From Marinimicrobium agarilyticum DSM 16975 (GTDB taxonomy: Bacteria > Pseudomonadota > Gammaproteobacteria > Pseudomonadales > Cellvibrionaceae), in contig NZ_KE384008.1 of NCBI RefSeq assembly GCF_000423345.1, positions 438,857 through 502,856 of the forward strand: a stretch of 64,000 bases of DNA. Reading direction: 5' to 3'. The translations under genes and the position numbers were made by a program. Positions 6,970 to 16,531 of the stretch are shown here, piece after piece. The notes beneath the pieces are model-generated. The model did no database searches. It was not told the DNA's origin and saw nothing but the letters and a program-made list of their open reading frames with translations. Numbering within the stretch: the stretch's first letter is position 1; the number at the start of each line of letters is the position of its first letter.

Positions 6970-7653
6970 TTAGTCGTTGCTGGCACCGATCAGGTGAAGC
7001 AGACTGGTAAACAGGTTGATGATCGACAAATACAGCGACGTGGTCGCCATAATGTAATTGGTTTCGCCCCCGTGGATGATGGCACTGGTCTGGAACAGAA
7101 TCAGCGCAGACATCAGCAAAACAATGCCGGCGGAGAAGGCCAAGCTTAACGCAGAGACATCAAAACCGAACAGAGAGGCGCCCATCAACAGCAGCATGCA
7201 GCCAATCATCACCATCAAGCCAACCGCAACGAAACCGCGCAGGAAGCTGAAGTCTTTGCGAGTGGTCAGGGTGTAGCCGGACAGCCCCAGGAAAATTGCG
7301 GCCGTGCCGCCCAGAGCCTGAAGCACGATGCTGCCACCGTTGGACATGGCGAGGTAATGGTTGAGAATAGGCCCTAAGCTGGCCCCGATAAGACCGGTAA
7401 ACGCGAATACCACGATCAGACCGGTTGATGAGTTGGCCGTTCTGGGGAGAACGAACCAAATGAGGCCCAGGGCGACGAGGCTCATGATCAAACCCGCGCC
7501 GTGAGGCAAATTGATCGCCATGGCGATACCGGCAGTGACCGCGCTGAACACCAGTGTCAACGCCAGCAGCGAATAGGTATTTCGCAACACCTTGTTGACC
7601 TCAACGCTGCTGCCAATGTCGGCCCGTGCATTCTGGGTGTAAAGCTCTCGCAT
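6970..7653 (-). CDS. yccA: Bax inhibitor-1/YccA family membrane protein
   Basis: Inner-membrane protein of the UPF0005/BI-1 family (227 aa, about seven hydrophobic segments). In E. coli, YccA is a substrate and modulator of the FtsH protease and can protect SecY. Typical parts are the N-terminal NKVLRNTYSLLALTLVFSA and a late segment with LYLSIINLFTSLLHLIGASND carrying the conserved acidic end. CGGAG precedes the ATG. Its neighbours tRNA-Ser(UGA) and tus genes repeat the E. coli tusE-yccA-serT arrangement. Confidence 0.92.
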   Translation of the reverse strand: MRELYTQNARADIGSSVEVNKVLRNTYSLLALTLVFSAVTAGIAMAINLPHGAGLIMSLVALGLIWFVLPRTANSSTGLIVVFAFTGLIGASLGPILNHYLAMSNGGSIVLQALGGTAAIFLGLSGYTLTTRKDFSFLRGFVAVGLMVMIGCMLLLMGASLFGFDVSALSLAFSAGIVLLMSALILFQTSAIIHGGETNYIMATTSLYLSIINLFTSLLHLIGASND

Positions 7654-7709
7654 CGTAATTCTCCGTTAAATAACAGGTTGTGCCTGAAACCATCAAACAT
7701 CAGACCTAG

Positions 7710-7739
7710 ATCATACTAGGGAACCTTTGAGCAAGTCCA
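7710..7739 (-). promoter_or_regulatory. Candidate promoter for yccA
   Basis: On the minus strand TGGACT (7739-7734), 18-base spacer, TATGAT (7715-7710), about 57 bases upstream of the yccA start. Confidence 0.4.
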
Positions 7740-7841
7740 CATGATTAGGACTGCGGCACAAGCGTTAGACGACCGCTCTGCGCTGTTGGTTCACTATTCA
7801 GTATATGAGGTTTGCGGGGTGGAAATTCAATGAGGCTATAA

Positions 7842-7873
7842 AAAAACCCTCCTCATTGCTGAGGAGGGTTTTT
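7842..7873 (-). terminator. Terminator of tRNA-Ser
   Basis: A 14-bp stem CCCTCCTCA/TGAGGAGGG with flanking A and T tracts and a 4-base loop, just past the tRNA 3' end on the minus strand. Confidence 0.9.
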
Positions 7874-7876
7874 GTA

Positions 7877-7967
7877 TGGCGGAAGGGCAGGGATTCGAAC
7901 CCTGGGTAGGCTATTAACCTACGGCGGTTTTCAAGACCGCTGCATTCAACCGCTCTGCCACCCTTCC
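7877..7967 (-). tRNA. serT: tRNA-Ser (anticodon UGA)
   Basis: A 91-nt minus-strand tRNA including an encoded CCA (7877-7879 region, discriminator G). The acceptor stem is GGAAGGG/CCCTTCC. The anticodon loop CTTGAAA carries TGA. The long variable arm (GTAGGTTAATAGCCTAC) is the class II feature of serine tRNAs, and the T arm contains GGTTCGAATCC. It reads UCN codons. It lies beside yccA, as in E. coli. Confidence 0.97.
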
Positions 7968-7978
7968 GAGAGGGGCAA

Positions 7979-8006
7979 ATTATACAGAGCTTTTTTTGCG
8001 GAACAA
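7979..8006 (-). promoter_or_regulatory. Promoter of tRNA-Ser
   Basis: On the minus strand TTGTTC (8006-8001), 16-base spacer, perfect TATAAT (7984-7979). The transcript would start about five bases before the mature tRNA. Confidence 0.65.
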
Positions 8007-8051
8007 GGGGAAAACCTGAAAAAATCCAAGGATTTCTAACACTTACCGTAC

Positions 8052-8087
8052 AAACGGGGTGCACTCGGTCAAGAGTGCACCCCGTTT
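8052..8087 (-). terminator. Terminator of rne
   Basis: Perfect 15-bp inverted repeat (8052-8066 with 8073-8087), 6-base loop, 11 bases after the rne stop. The T tract is short (TTT). Confidence 0.75.
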
Positions 8088-8098
8088 CTCCAGTATTG

Positions 8099-11000
8099 CT
8101 ACTCGTTAGCTCCTGACTCGGTTCCCGCTGAGCGCCCACGCGGGTCATTGGCTGCGCGGGCCAGCGGCCGCGGGTTGTGATTGACCGACGGTGGTTGACG
8201 GGTATCCAGTGCCTGGGCCGCTGAGCGTTCCCGCTGCTCGGTAATGATGTCGGCGGGAACCCTGGAGTGGGGGGCCAAGCGGGGATCGTTGGCGGCACGC
8301 TTGGGCGTGGCTGACGCGGGCTTAGAAGCCGTCGGTTCGGCTTTGGCTTGCGGTGTCGTGGACACCGTTTCCGAGGCTTCTCCGGTGCTGGCTTTCTCAG
8401 CGTCTGCGGCCACGTTGGGCTCCGCCGGTTCCTCCGCGGGCGCTGACTCTGTCATAGCAGAAGGAGAGCGCTCCTTGCGTGCCGGTGCTTCGTCTGCGGA
8501 AGTCCGGTCCATGCCTGTCTCTGATGGTTGGTCCTCGCCCTTGGTTGACACTGGCTCCGCCGAGGGCTGGCGTTCCTGAGTCGCTTTAGCCGCCGGTTCC
8601 TCCGGTTTGGTGGAAGCCTGAGCCGGTCGATCTGACGGGCGGGCCTGTGCGCTTTCCTCGCCGGGCGCGGAGGTCGGTTCAACCTTGCGCGGGGGTTCGC
8701 CCACCTGACGTTGGCTTACCTGGGCGCGAGCACGCTCAGTGGCCTTTTCCGTGGGACGGGTTTGAATAACCGCTTCGGAGGTTGCCTGGGTGGTGGCGGA
8801 CTTCGGTTGATCCGACGAGGTGTCGGGGGAGCCGTTTCCTGATTGCTCACTCCCGTTTTTGTCTAGCCGCTCAGCCTCTTTATCGTCCTGCCGCTCAGGG
8901 CTGTTGTTGTTCACTCGCTCAGGGCTGTTGTCTTCCACTCGCTCAGGGCTGTTGTTTTCCGCTTGTTCAGGGCTGCTCTTCTCCAATTGCTCAGAGCGGT
9001 TACCCCGGCGGGCATCAGACTGTTTCTGGCCGCCAGAAGCGGTTTTGCCGGTGGACTGATTCGCCGGCGCTCCCTTGGAGCTTGGCTTTTCGGTCGTTTC
9101 GGCATTGGCTCCAGAGGTTTCTGAGGGCTTGTCTCCAGCGGCTTCAGCCCTGGGCCCCTCAGACTGACGGCGAGGCTTATCGCCGTCCGCATTCGATTCG
9201 TCAGCGGCCGTTTTGGAGCCTTCTTGACTGGCCTGGTTGGCGGCCTGAATGTCGTTCGCCTTCTCAATGACCTCTTCCGGCAGCTCGCGACGGTTGCGGC
9301 GGCGGGGGCCGGAGCGAGGACGGCGACTGGAAGGGCGTTTCGGCGGACGGTTGTCCTGAGCGTCGCCATCGGAGCCTTGTGCTTCTCTATCCGCTGAGGA
9401 TTCTCCAGCGGCTGAGGCGTCTCCCGTTGACGGTGCTTTATCGGTTGGCGTGCTCCTGCTCTCGCTCGCCTGCGGCTTGTTGTCACCCTGGCGGTTGTCG
9501 GGACGATTGCCGCTACGGCGATTGCGTCCCCCGCGAGAGCGACGGTTGCCACCTTCGGTACTTTTGTCGCTATCGTCCTTTGCTTTTTCCGGGGCTTTGT
9601 CGGAATCGCTTCGTTTATCTTTGTCCCCTTTGGGGACGTCGCGCTCATCGCGGCGGCCGTTGCCCCGACGATTCCGATTTCCGCCTTCGCGGCGACGGTT
9701 CTGGTTGCCGCCACGGCCACTACGGCTGCGCTGGTGCCCATTACCCTTGGTATCGGTGCTTTTCTTGTCGTCCTCTTCGCTCTCGAACAGGCCGCTCAGC
9801 AGGGCAACAAAGCGCTCCCACAGGCCCGGCGCTTTGGGGGGCGGAGGTGGAGGTGGAGCCTGGGTCGGCGCTGCCGGTTGAACGGCCGGCTGTGGCAGCG
9901 ATATCGGCTTGGCCTGGACATCCGTTTCTTCTTCGCTGTGCTCGTCGGCCGTGGCTACGATCTTGTAGCTGGTCTCGAGGGTGCCTTCGTCATCGTCGCG
10001 CAAGCGCTGAACTTCAAAGTGTGGGGTCATCATGTCCGCGTTCGGCACAACGACTACTCGAGTATTGTTGCGTTGCTCGATGTTGGAAATGGTTTTGCGT
10101 TTCTCGTTAAGCAGATAGGTCGCCACGGACATCGGAGCGATAGCGCGAATTTCGGCGCTACGCTCTTTCTGCGCTTCTTCTTCCACCAGGCGCAAAATGG
10201 ACAGCGCCAGAGAGCGTGTGCTGCGGATGGTGCCCTGGCCGTTACAGCGGGGGCAAACCTTGGCGTGTACCTCACCCAGGGAGGGGCGCAGCCGCTGGCG
10301 GGACATTTCCAGCAGACCAAAGCGGGAGATCCGGCCGACCTGAACGCGGGCGCGGTCCATATTCAGGGCATCGCGCATGCGGTTTTCCACTTCGCGCTGA
10401 TTGCGTGCGGGCTGCATGTCGATAAAGTCAATGACAATCAGGCCGCCCATATCCCGGAGGCGCAACTGACGGGCAATTTCGTCGGCCGCTTCCAGGTTGG
10501 TCTGAAGGGCAGTCTCCTCAATGTCGCCGCCTTTGGTGGCGCGGGAGGAGTTGATATCGATGGAAACCAGGGCCTCGGTCACGTCAATGACGATCGAGCC
10601 ACCAGAGGGGAGTTTGACTTCCCGCTGGAACGCCGTTTCGATCTGGCTTTCGATCTGATAGCGGTTGAACAGCGGGATGTCATCCTCGTACAGCTTCACT
10701 TTGCTGCCGAAGTTGGGCATCACCTGCTGGATGAATCCATTGGCCAGGTCGTAGGCTTCCTTGTTGTCCACCATGACTTCGCCGACGTCTTGACGCAGGT
10801 AGTCTCGGATGGCGCGAATAATAACGTTGCTTTCCTGAAACAGGAAGTTGGGGGCAGGGGCGCTTTTAGCCGCCTTGTCGATGGAGTCCCACAGTTGCAG
10901 CAGGTAGTTGAGGTCCCATTGGAGCTCTTCCCCGCTGCGGCCTACGCCCGCGGTACGGATGATAATGCCCATGCCCGAGGGGATCTCGACGCCACTCAGG

Positions 11001-11464
11001 GCCTCTTTGAGCTGGGCTCGGTCGTCGCCCTCAATGCGTCGGGAAATGCCACCGGCGCGGGGGTTGTTGGGCATCAACACCAGATAGCGACCGGCGAGGC
11101 TGACAAAGGTGGTGAGAGCGGCGCCTTTATTGCCACGCTCTTCCTTGTCGACCTGCACGATGACTTCCGTGCCTTCTTTGACCACTTCTTTGATCTTGAT
11201 GCGGCCTTCGACTTCATTCGGGGCCTTGCTGAAATACTCGCGGGAGATTTCTTTCAGGGGGAGAAAGCCGTGGCGGTCAGCACCGTAATCAACAAAGGCC
11301 GCTTCCAGGCTGGGTTCGACCCGGGTGATTTTCCCTTTGTAGATGTTGGCTTTCTTCTGCTCGCGATTGCGGTTTTCGATGTCCAGGTCGTACAGCCATT
11401 GGCCGTCGACCAGAGCAACGCGCAACTCTTCAGGTTGAGTTGCGTTAATGAGCATTCTTTTCAT
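8099..11464 (-). CDS. rne: Ribonuclease E
   Basis: Essential endoribonuclease (1121 aa) for mRNA decay and rRNA/tRNA processing; it scaffolds the degradosome at the inner membrane. The N-terminal catalytic half follows E. coli closely: start [21 protein letters not shown]1 domain about 36-125, catalytic aspartates in [13 protein letters not shown] and IVIDFIDM, and the zinc-link CPRCNGQG near residue 404. The C-terminal half is low-complexity, rich in R, S, E, P and N, with an RRNRRE-type arginine-rich RNA-binding stretch and a run of eight-residue repeats. Divergent from rluC, with a long leader, as in E. coli. Confidence 0.96.
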   Translation of the reverse strand: MKRMLINATQPEELRVALVDGQWLYDLDIENRNREQKKANIYKGKITRVEPSLEAAFVDYGADRHGFLPLKEISREYFSKAPNEVEGRIKIKEVVKEGTEVIVQVDKEERGNKGAALTTFVSLAGRYLVLMPNNPRAGGISRRIEGDDRAQLKEALSGVEIPSGMGIIIRTAGVGRSGEELQWDLNYLLQLWDSIDKAAKSAPAPNFLFQESNVIIRAIRDYLRQDVGEVMVDNKEAYDLANGFIQQVMPNFGSKVKLYEDDIPLFNRYQIESQIETAFQREVKLPSGGSIVIDVTEALVSIDINSSRATKGGDIEETALQTNLEAADEIARQLRLRDMGGLIVIDFIDMQPARNQREVENRMRDALNMDRARVQVGRISRFGLLEMSRQRLRPSLGEVHAKVCPRCNGQGTIRSTRSLALSILRLVEEEAQKERSAEIRAIAPMSVATYLLNEKRKTISNIEQRNNTRVVVVPNADMMTPHFEVQRLRDDDEGTLETSYKIVATADEHSEEETDVQAKPISLPQPAVQPAAPTQAPPPPPPPKAPGLWERFVALLSGLFESEEDDKKSTDTKGNGHQRSRSGRGGNQNRRREGGNRNRRGNGRRDERDVPKGDKDKRSDSDKAPEKAKDDSDKSTEGGNRRSRGGRNRRSGNRPDNRQGDNKPQASESRSTPTDKAPSTGDASAAGESSADREAQGSDGDAQDNRPPKRPSSRRPRSGPRRRNRRELPEEVIEKANDIQAANQASQEGSKTAADESNADGDKPRRQSEGPRAEAAGDKPSETSGANAETTEKPSSKGAPANQSTGKTASGGQKQSDARRGNRSEQLEKSSPEQAENNSPERVEDNSPERVNNNSPERQDDKEAERLDKNGSEQSGNGSPDTSSDQPKSATTQATSEAVIQTRPTEKATERARAQVSQRQVGEPPRKVEPTSAPGEESAQARPSDRPAQASTKPEEPAAKATQERQPSAEPVSTKGEDQPSETGMDRTSADEAPARKERSPSAMTESAPAEEPAEPNVAADAEKASTGEASETVSTTPQAKAEPTASKPASATPKRAANDPRLAPHSRVPADIITEQRERSAAQALDTRQPPSVNHNPRPLARAANDPRGRSAGTESGANE
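8834..9001 (-). repeat. 24-nt tandem repeat inside rne
   Basis: Seven degenerate eight-residue units in the RNase E tail: [56 protein letters not shown]. The central NSPER units are nearly identical at DNA level, which suggests recent repeat expansion. Confidence 0.8.
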
Positions 11465-12234
11465 GCGTTACCTAATGTGTGTTAGTCCGGGCGCCGGGCG
11501 AGCGGAATAACCAAGGTCAACGCTGTTGTGTTTTACAACCGTTTCATCAGGGATTCCGCCGTTGGCAGACCCCGGGGGTCGGAGACAGAAGGCAACGTCC
11601 AGCCACACCATCCGCCCGGCAGTGGGCCGGTCGGCGGAGGAGGCTCAAAGTCGCCTTGATCGTCATGCAATCCTGCTCCATGAAACTTCAGTTTTCTGGT
11701 TTCGGCTTCAGGTGGCGCTTTGCGAGCCGGGCTCGAACGGGGCGCCACGTGGAATCTGGCAGTGCCGGGATTGTATTCGGGTGCCGGGTCGTCACCTGTG
11801 TGTCGGGGTCCGCCGGACACTGTCGCGCGGTCTGGACCTTTGCTTCGTTGTGACGCCGGATAATCACCTGGCCGGCATTGCGTAGAAATCAGAGTTCTAC
11901 AAAAACACGTACAGTATCAACAATGGCTATCACGCGTCTGGCGCGATGGTCATGGTGTGCTCCGCAGGCCTTTCGGGCACCGTTGCGGTAGCACCGGTTT
12001 TGTCAGTTCACTGGCCGCACCGGGGGGAGGTAAATCGTCTCACCATTGCCGGAGGGGCCTAATTTGCTGTCAGCGGTATTTCCTCGCAACAGGCCTGTTA
12101 TGCATCTACCTGTCCGGAAACCTGCCTGTCCCAGCAACGCGGAATATAACAGTAATTGCAAAAAGCTTCAATTGGCCGCTTTTCGGGCCTTCGGGAGATC
12201 GTCGCCGGGGCGGCTTTGCGCTATCATGCGCCTC
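11465..12234. other. rne leader and rne/rluC divergent control region
   Basis: About 770 bases with no convincing gene. It probably carries a roughly 400-nt rne 5' leader on the minus strand; in E. coli this leader contains hairpins through which RNase E limits its own synthesis. Visible inverted repeats include GTTGT/ACAAC (11524-11538) and GTAGAA/TTCTAC (11882-11900). The rluC side shows a TATCAT box at 12222-12227. No match to a known leader family could be tested. Confidence 0.5.
11894..11923 (-). promoter_or_regulatory. Candidate rne promoter
   Basis: On the minus strand TTGTTG (11923-11918), 18-base spacer, TAGAAC (11899-11894). It would give a leader of about 420 nt. Both boxes are partial matches. 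Confidence 0.3.
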
Positions 12235-13245
12235 ATGACGCAGACACCCCAATCCCAAACGCCTTCCTCCGCCCTGGAGGGGCCGCGCTCGCGCCCCGAG
12301 CTCCCACAGCAAGTCCAGTGGCTCACGATTGATGCCGATCAGGCTGGGCAGCGGGTGGATAACTTCCTGATGGCCCGCTTGAAAGGGGTTCCCAAATCCA
12401 AGGTGTACAACATCCTGCGCAAGGGGGAGGTTCGGGTCAATAAAGGAAGAGTGAAGCCGGACTATCGGCTGCGGGCCGGGGATCAGGTGCGGGTTCCGCC
12501 GGTGCGGGTGGCTGAGCGGCCCCAGCCGGCCAAGCCCAGTGATCAGTTAACGACTCAGCTTGAGCGGAGCATTCTGTTTGAGAATGACGGGCTGCTGGTG
12601 ATCAACAAGCCGCCGGGGCTGGCGGTGCATGGTGGCAGTGGCGTCAGTCTGGGGCTGATTGAGGTCTTGCGGCAGATGCGGCCCGAGGCGCGTTTCCTGG
12701 AGTTGATCCACAGGCTCGACCGAGATACCTCCGGCTGTATCATGGTGGCCAAAAAGCGCAGTATGTTGCGTCATTTGCAGGCGGCATTGCGGGATAAGAG
12801 CGACAGCGGCGTCACCAAAATTTACCAGGCGTTGGTGCTGGGGCGCTGGTCGGAGAAGCGCCGTATGGTGGATGCGCCTCTGATGCGCCTGGACATCAAA
12901 GGTGACCGGATTGTGAAAGTGCACCCCGAGGGCAAACCCAGCCTCACCCGGTTCTCGGTGCTTTCATACTTCGAGGGAGCTACGCTGGTTGAGGCTCACC
13001 TGATAACCGGGCGCACCCACCAGATTCGGGTCCACGCCCAGTCGGCCGGCCACAGTCTGGTAGGCGATGAAAAGTACGGGGATGATGCGGCCAATCGGCG
13101 GTGGCGTGAAAAAGGGGCCAAGCGCCTGTTTCTCCACGCGGCCAAGCTTGGTTTTTACCTGCCTGGGGAGAGCGAGCTCACGCACGTAGAGGCCCCTTTG
13201 CCGCCGGATTTGTCTGAGGTTCTGGCGCAATTGAAACGTTTATGA
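12235..13245 (+). CDS. rluC: 23S rRNA pseudouridine synthase RluC
   Basis: Makes pseudouridines in 23S rRNA (positions 955, 2504 and 2580 in E. coli). It has an N-terminal S4 RNA-binding domain (about residues 30-95, [21 protein letters not shown]), then the RluA-type catalytic domain with [10 protein letters not shown] (catalytic Asp162) and [12 protein letters not shown] 12235 (336 aa) is preferred, with ATG 12226 possible; neither has a clear ribosome site. Divergent from rne and followed after 13 bases by a HAD gene, as in Pseudomonas. Confidence 0.93.
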   Translation: MTQTPQSQTPSSALEGPRSRPELPQQVQWLTIDADQAGQRVDNFLMARLKGVPKSKVYNILRKGEVRVNKGRVKPDYRLRAGDQVRVPPVRVAERPQPAKPSDQLTTQLERSILFENDGLLVINKPPGLAVHGGSGVSLGLIEVLRQMRPEARFLELIHRLDRDTSGCIMVAKKRSMLRHLQAALRDKSDSGVTKIYQALVLGRWSEKRRMVDAPLMRLDIKGDRIVKVHPEGKPSLTRFSVLSYFEGATLVEAHLITGRTHQIRVHAQSAGHSLVGDEKYGDDAANRRWREKGAKRLFLHAAKLGFYLPGESELTHVEAPLPPDLSEVLAQLKRL

Positions 13246-13258
13246 TGAGGTTGTCGGT

Positions 13259-13900
13259 TTGCTGTTGATTTTTGATTGGGATGGGACTTTGAGCGATTCC
13301 ACGGGGTTGATTACCCGGGCCATGCAGCAGTCTGCTGAAGATTTGGGTTGGACGGTTCCAGATGACAAGGCGGTTCACAATATCATTGGTCTCGGTTTGC
13401 CGGAGGCACTGGTAACCCTGTTTCCCGCCATTGATGAGCAGGGGCGCGGGCAGATCCGTGATCGTTACCGGGAAAACTATCTTCGTGAGGATAAGTTGTG
13501 TCCTCCCGTCCTGTTTCCGGGCGTGATGGAAACCTTGACACGATTGCGCGAGGACGGCCACCAGATGGCGATTGCCACTGGCAAGAGTCGAGTGGGGCTG
13601 GATCGGATATTGAAATCCATGGGGTTGGAGCAGTTCTTTCATGCCACCCGTTGCGCCGATGAGACCGCCTCAAAACCTCACCCCCTCATGTTGCACCAGC
13701 TGATGGAAGAGTTGAGTGGAGCCCCCAAAGAGGCGGTGATGATCGGCGATACCGAGTACGATATGGATATGGGGCGGCGCGCTTCAATGGCCAGAATTGC
13801 GGTCAGCTATGGCGCTCACGAAATCCATCGTCTGCACCCCTATGAGCCAGTGCTTTGCATGGATCAGTTTGGCGAGCTGTTGCAGTGGGATCGCTTATAA
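13259..13900 (+). CDS. HAD-family hydrolase, phosphoglycolate phosphatase-like
   Basis: Soluble haloacid dehalogenase-type phosphatase (213 aa). Motif I is FDWDGTLSDS (nucleophile Asp6, acid/base Asp8), motif II is the AIATGKS stretch, a lysine follows in ASKPHP, and motif IV is MIGDTEYDMDMG. The insertion between motifs I and II is a C1 helical cap, as in Gph. A TTG start at 13259 is chosen because GAGG lies eight bases upstream and no in-frame ATG is available near the motif. Likely co-transcribed with rluC. The substrate is unknown. Confidence 0.87.
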   Translation: MLLIFDWDGTLSDSTGLITRAMQQSAEDLGWTVPDDKAVHNIIGLGLPEALVTLFPAIDEQGRGQIRDRYRENYLREDKLCPPVLFPGVMETLTRLREDGHQMAIATGKSRVGLDRILKSMGLEQFFHATRCADETASKPHPLMLHQLMEELSGAPKEAVMIGDTEYDMDMGRRASMARIAVSYGAHEIHRLHPYEPVLCMDQFGELLQWDRL

Positions 13901-13960
13901 GTCTTGCGACTCTATATATGCTGCGCCCGCGATATATGACTGCAGAGTCCGCGCGCGCCT

Positions 13961-14554
13961 TTATTGGTCCGGCAGTAGTGGATCGACGCCAGCGCTCAGA
14001 AGCAGATCGGTCAGTGCGATCAGTGGCAGGCCGATCAGGGTGTTGGGGTCCTCTCCTTCCAGTCGTTTGAACAGCCGGATACCCAGCCCCTCCATTTTAA
14101 AGGCGCCAGCACAGTCGTAGGGCCTTTCTTTCTTTAGGTACGATTCGATCTGGGCATCACTCAGAGCTCGAAAGTGAACCTTGAAGGTTTCGCAGCGGGA
14201 CTGCTGCTGGCCGGTCCGGGCATCGTAGAGGCAGAGCCCGGTATAAAAGGTGACCATTCGGCCGCTGGCAGCGCGCAGTTGTTCGGTGGCCCGCGTGTGA
14301 TCGCCAGGCTTGCCCAATGGGTGACCGTCCAGGCTGGCCACCTGATCGGAGCCGATAATCAGTAACGCTTGAGGTGATTGTGGTGCCAGTGCCCGCGCCT
14401 TGCTTTCTGCCAGCCGGCAGGCCAGCGTGGCGGGAGCCTCTCCCACCTGCGGTGACTCATCCACTTCAGGGGAGGTTGCCGTGAAGGGTAGGCCAAGGCG
14501 CTCAAGCAGTTGACGGCGATAGGGTGAGCTGGAAGCGAGCAGCAGTTTTGGCAC
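13961..14554 (-). CDS. yceF: Maf-like nucleotide pyrophosphatase (YceF type)
   Basis: Hydrolyses non-canonical or modified nucleoside triphosphates; the YceF subgroup prefers 7-methyl-GTP. Full length (197 aa) with the Maf start LLLASSSPYRRQLLERLGLPF, the catalytic GSDQVA block near residue 68-73, and YDCAGAFKMEGLGI, which separates this subgroup from the YhdE dTTP/UTP type. It is on the minus strand, convergent with the rluC-HAD unit and divergent from yceD, at its normal place in the yceD-rpmF-plsX neighbourhood. Confidence 0.92.
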   Translation of the reverse strand: MPKLLLASSSPYRRQLLERLGLPFTATSPEVDESPQVGEAPATLACRLAESKARALAPQSPQALLIIGSDQVASLDGHPLGKPGDHTRATEQLRAASGRMVTFYTGLCLYDARTGQQQSRCETFKVHFRALSDAQIESYLKKERPYDCAGAFKMEGLGIRLFKRLEGEDPNTLIGLPLIALTDLLLSAGVDPLLPDQ

Positions 14555-14645
14555 GGTCAGACTCCAAATCTGGGGTTTCCGGGGGGCACAAACCGCTCAT
14601 TCTACCGGAAAGCCCCGTCACTGCGCCTTTGTAGCGCTTTTTTCT

Positions 14646-14674
14646 TTGACACGGACGGCGCTTATCCCTATTAT
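14646..14674 (+). promoter_or_regulatory. Near-consensus sigma70 promoter of yceD-rpmF-plsX
   Basis: Perfect TTGACA (14646-14651), optimal 17-base spacer, TATTAT (14669-14674). The yceD ATG is only nine bases after the -10 box, so the transcript would be leaderless or nearly so. Confidence 0.8.
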
Positions 14675-14683
14675 TGCGCGCTT

Positions 14684-15223
14684 ATGTTTTCTGCCCCCTA
14701 TGACAAGCCTCTGCCGCGCCAGGGTGACCCGCGCAAATTTGCGCAACAGGGCGCCCGGATCAGCGGTTATTTGCCGGTGGACGAGCTCGACCGGATAAAG
14801 GACTTGCTGCACGACGGCGACGCTCAGGCGGCTCGCGTCGATTTGGCTTTCGGGATTAGTCAGGAGAGAAAACTGGTAGTCGAAGGGCGGGCCGAGGCCG
14901 ATATGGTCTTTACCTGCCAACGTTGCCTGGGGCCCGTCACCTTGCCGGTGGAGGCATCCATCGGGCTGGCAATGGTTAGGACCGAGGAAGAAGGCAAGCG
15001 ATTGCCCCGGACTCTGGACCCGTGGCTGTTGCCCGAGGAGGGGAATACCGACCTCTATACGATGGTCGAGGAAGAGTTGTTACTGAGTTTGCCGACAGTG
15101 GCCTACCACGAAGAGGCCTGCATTGATGAGCAATTGCTCAGCAGTGGAGAGCCCGTGGAGCCCGAGCCGGCAGAAAACCCGTTTCAAGTTCTGAAGCAAT
15201 TAAAGGGCTCGCCGAAAAAGTGA
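14684..15223 (+). CDS. yceD: 23S rRNA accumulation protein YceD (DUF177)
   Basis: Small protein (179 aa) needed for normal 23S rRNA levels in several bacteria; its exact action is not settled. The Cys pair C78-x2-C81 ([10 protein letters not shown]) and the acidic [15 protein letters not shown] block are family marks, and the C-terminal [11 protein letters not shown] is typical. No Shine-Dalgarno sequence precedes the ATG, and no alternative start codon exists in the first 20 codons. It is followed by rpmF after 40 bases, the universal pairing for this family. Confidence 0.9.
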   Translation: MFSAPYDKPLPRQGDPRKFAQQGARISGYLPVDELDRIKDLLHDGDAQAARVDLAFGISQERKLVVEGRAEADMVFTCQRCLGPVTLPVEASIGLAMVRTEEEGKRLPRTLDPWLLPEEGNTDLYTMVEEELLLSLPTVAYHEEACIDEQLLSSGEPVEPEPAENPFQVLKQLKGSPKK

Positions 15224-15263
15224 GGCGCCCCGGCTTCAGTTGTATTGTCAACAGGAGATCATC

Positions 15264-15446
15264 ATGGCCGTTCAAAAAAACCGTAAAACCCGTTCAAAGC
15301 GTGGCATGCGTCGGGCTCACGACGCGCTGACCGGTAAGGCGCTGTCTATCGATCCGACCACCGGTGAGAAACACTTGCGTCACCACGTCTCTGCCGACGG
15401 TTTTTACCGCGGTCGCAAAGTGGTAGATGTCGGCAACGACGAGTAA
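15264..15446 (+). CDS. rpmF: 50S ribosomal protein L32
   Basis: Sixty-residue ribosomal protein of the large subunit. It starts [20 protein letters not shown], the classic L32 N-terminus. ATG 15264 is used rather than an upstream in-frame ATG because AGGAG lies at the right distance. No zinc-ribbon cysteines are present, which is usual in this group. It sits between yceD and plsX, an arrangement that couples ribosome and lipid synthesis in many bacteria. Confidence 0.97.
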   Translation: MAVQKNRKTRSKRGMRRAHDALTGKALSIDPTTGEKHLRHHVSADGFYRGRKVVDVGNDE

Positions 15447-15479
15447 TCTCGGGCCGCTGAGCTCTTCAGCCACTCGATA

Positions 15480-16481
15480 ATGATTCGTATAGCGGTAGAC
15501 GCTATGAGCGGGGACTTAGGTCCCCGCACTGCTATCTCGGCGGTGCTCCAACTGGCTGCGTCCGCGGCGTCGGGCGTCCGCTTCGTTCTCGTAGGGGAGC
15601 GCTCTTCTCTGGAGCGACTGCTGCCCGATTCCCTTCCGCCTTCCCTCAGTGTGCATCACGCGCCCTCCTGGGTTGCCATGGGTGATGATCCTCGCAGTGC
15701 GCTGCGTCACGGTCGGCAAACCTCCATGTGGCAATCGCTGGAGCTGGTGCGCACCGGGCAGGCAGACGCTTGTGTCAGCGCCGGTAATACCGGCGCACTC
15801 ATGGCCATGGGGCGGTACCTGCTCAAGAGTCTTCCCGGGATTCAGCGTCCGGCGATTTGCAAGGCCATGCCGGTCTCTCGGGGGCGAACTTACATGCTCG
15901 ACCTCGGAGCCAACGTCGAGGCTACTGCGGAACAGCTTCACCAGTTCGCTTTGATGGGCTCGGTGCTCGCCTCCCGGGAGTTGGGCCGGGAGGCGGAAGT
16001 GGCGTTGTTAAACGTGGGCACAGAGGCTCTCAAGGGCCCGGAGCTGGTACGTGCGGCCAATGCGCTAATCCTCGCGGACGAACGAATCCGCTACCTGGGC
16101 TACATTGAAGGGGACGATATCTACTCGGGCCGGGCCGACGTCGTGGTCTGTGATGGCTTTACCGGCAATGTCGCGCTCAAAGCCAGTGAGGGGGTGGCCC
16201 GCCTGATTGGTGAGAAATTGCGCGAAGGAGTCCTTTCCCGGGGTCGCCATCGCCTGGCGATGCCGTTGCTCAGGCCCCTTCTGAAGCGCTGGCGGAAAGA
16301 GCTGGACCCCGGGGCCTACAATGGGGCCATTTTTCTGGGATTGCGCCGCCCCGTGATAAAAAGCCATGGCAGTGCTGATGAAGCAGCGTTTGGTCGTGCC
16401 TTGGAAGTGGCCATTGAGCAGGTTCGCCGCCGCATTGTGGAACATATCGATTCCGAGCTAAGACAAGACAATCAGAATTGA
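15480..16481 (+). CDS. plsX: Phosphate acyltransferase PlsX
   Basis: Converts acyl-ACP to acyl-phosphate at the membrane surface for phospholipid synthesis (333 aa). It begins IRIAVDAMSGDLGPRTAI, the family start; DAMGGD is commonest, so GD after S is a mild variant. Later SAGNTGALMAMGRY and DGFTGNVALKASEG are intact. ATG 15480 has a poor ribosome site and lies 33 bases after rpmF, so translation may depend on coupling. It heads into the fabD-fabG-acpP genes. Confidence 0.95.
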   Translation: MIRIAVDAMSGDLGPRTAISAVLQLAASAASGVRFVLVGERSSLERLLPDSLPPSLSVHHAPSWVAMGDDPRSALRHGRQTSMWQSLELVRTGQADACVSAGNTGALMAMGRYLLKSLPGIQRPAICKAMPVSRGRTYMLDLGANVEATAEQLHQFALMGSVLASRELGREAEVALLNVGTEALKGPELVRAANALILADERIRYLGYIEGDDIYSGRADVVVCDGFTGNVALKASEGVARLIGEKLREGVLSRGRHRLAMPLLRPLLKRWRKELDPGAYNGAIFLGLRRPVIKSHGSADEAAFGRALEVAIEQVRRRIVEHIDSELRQDNQN

Positions 16482-16531
16482 GGGCTCACCGGCTCTCGCT
16501 CGGCAATAACCATCATAAGAGGTAAATGCTT

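Noticed and set aside
9734-11485. A 583-codon plus-strand frame opposite rne
   Set aside because: It is a shadow of the conserved RNase E frame; no family features and no ribosome site.
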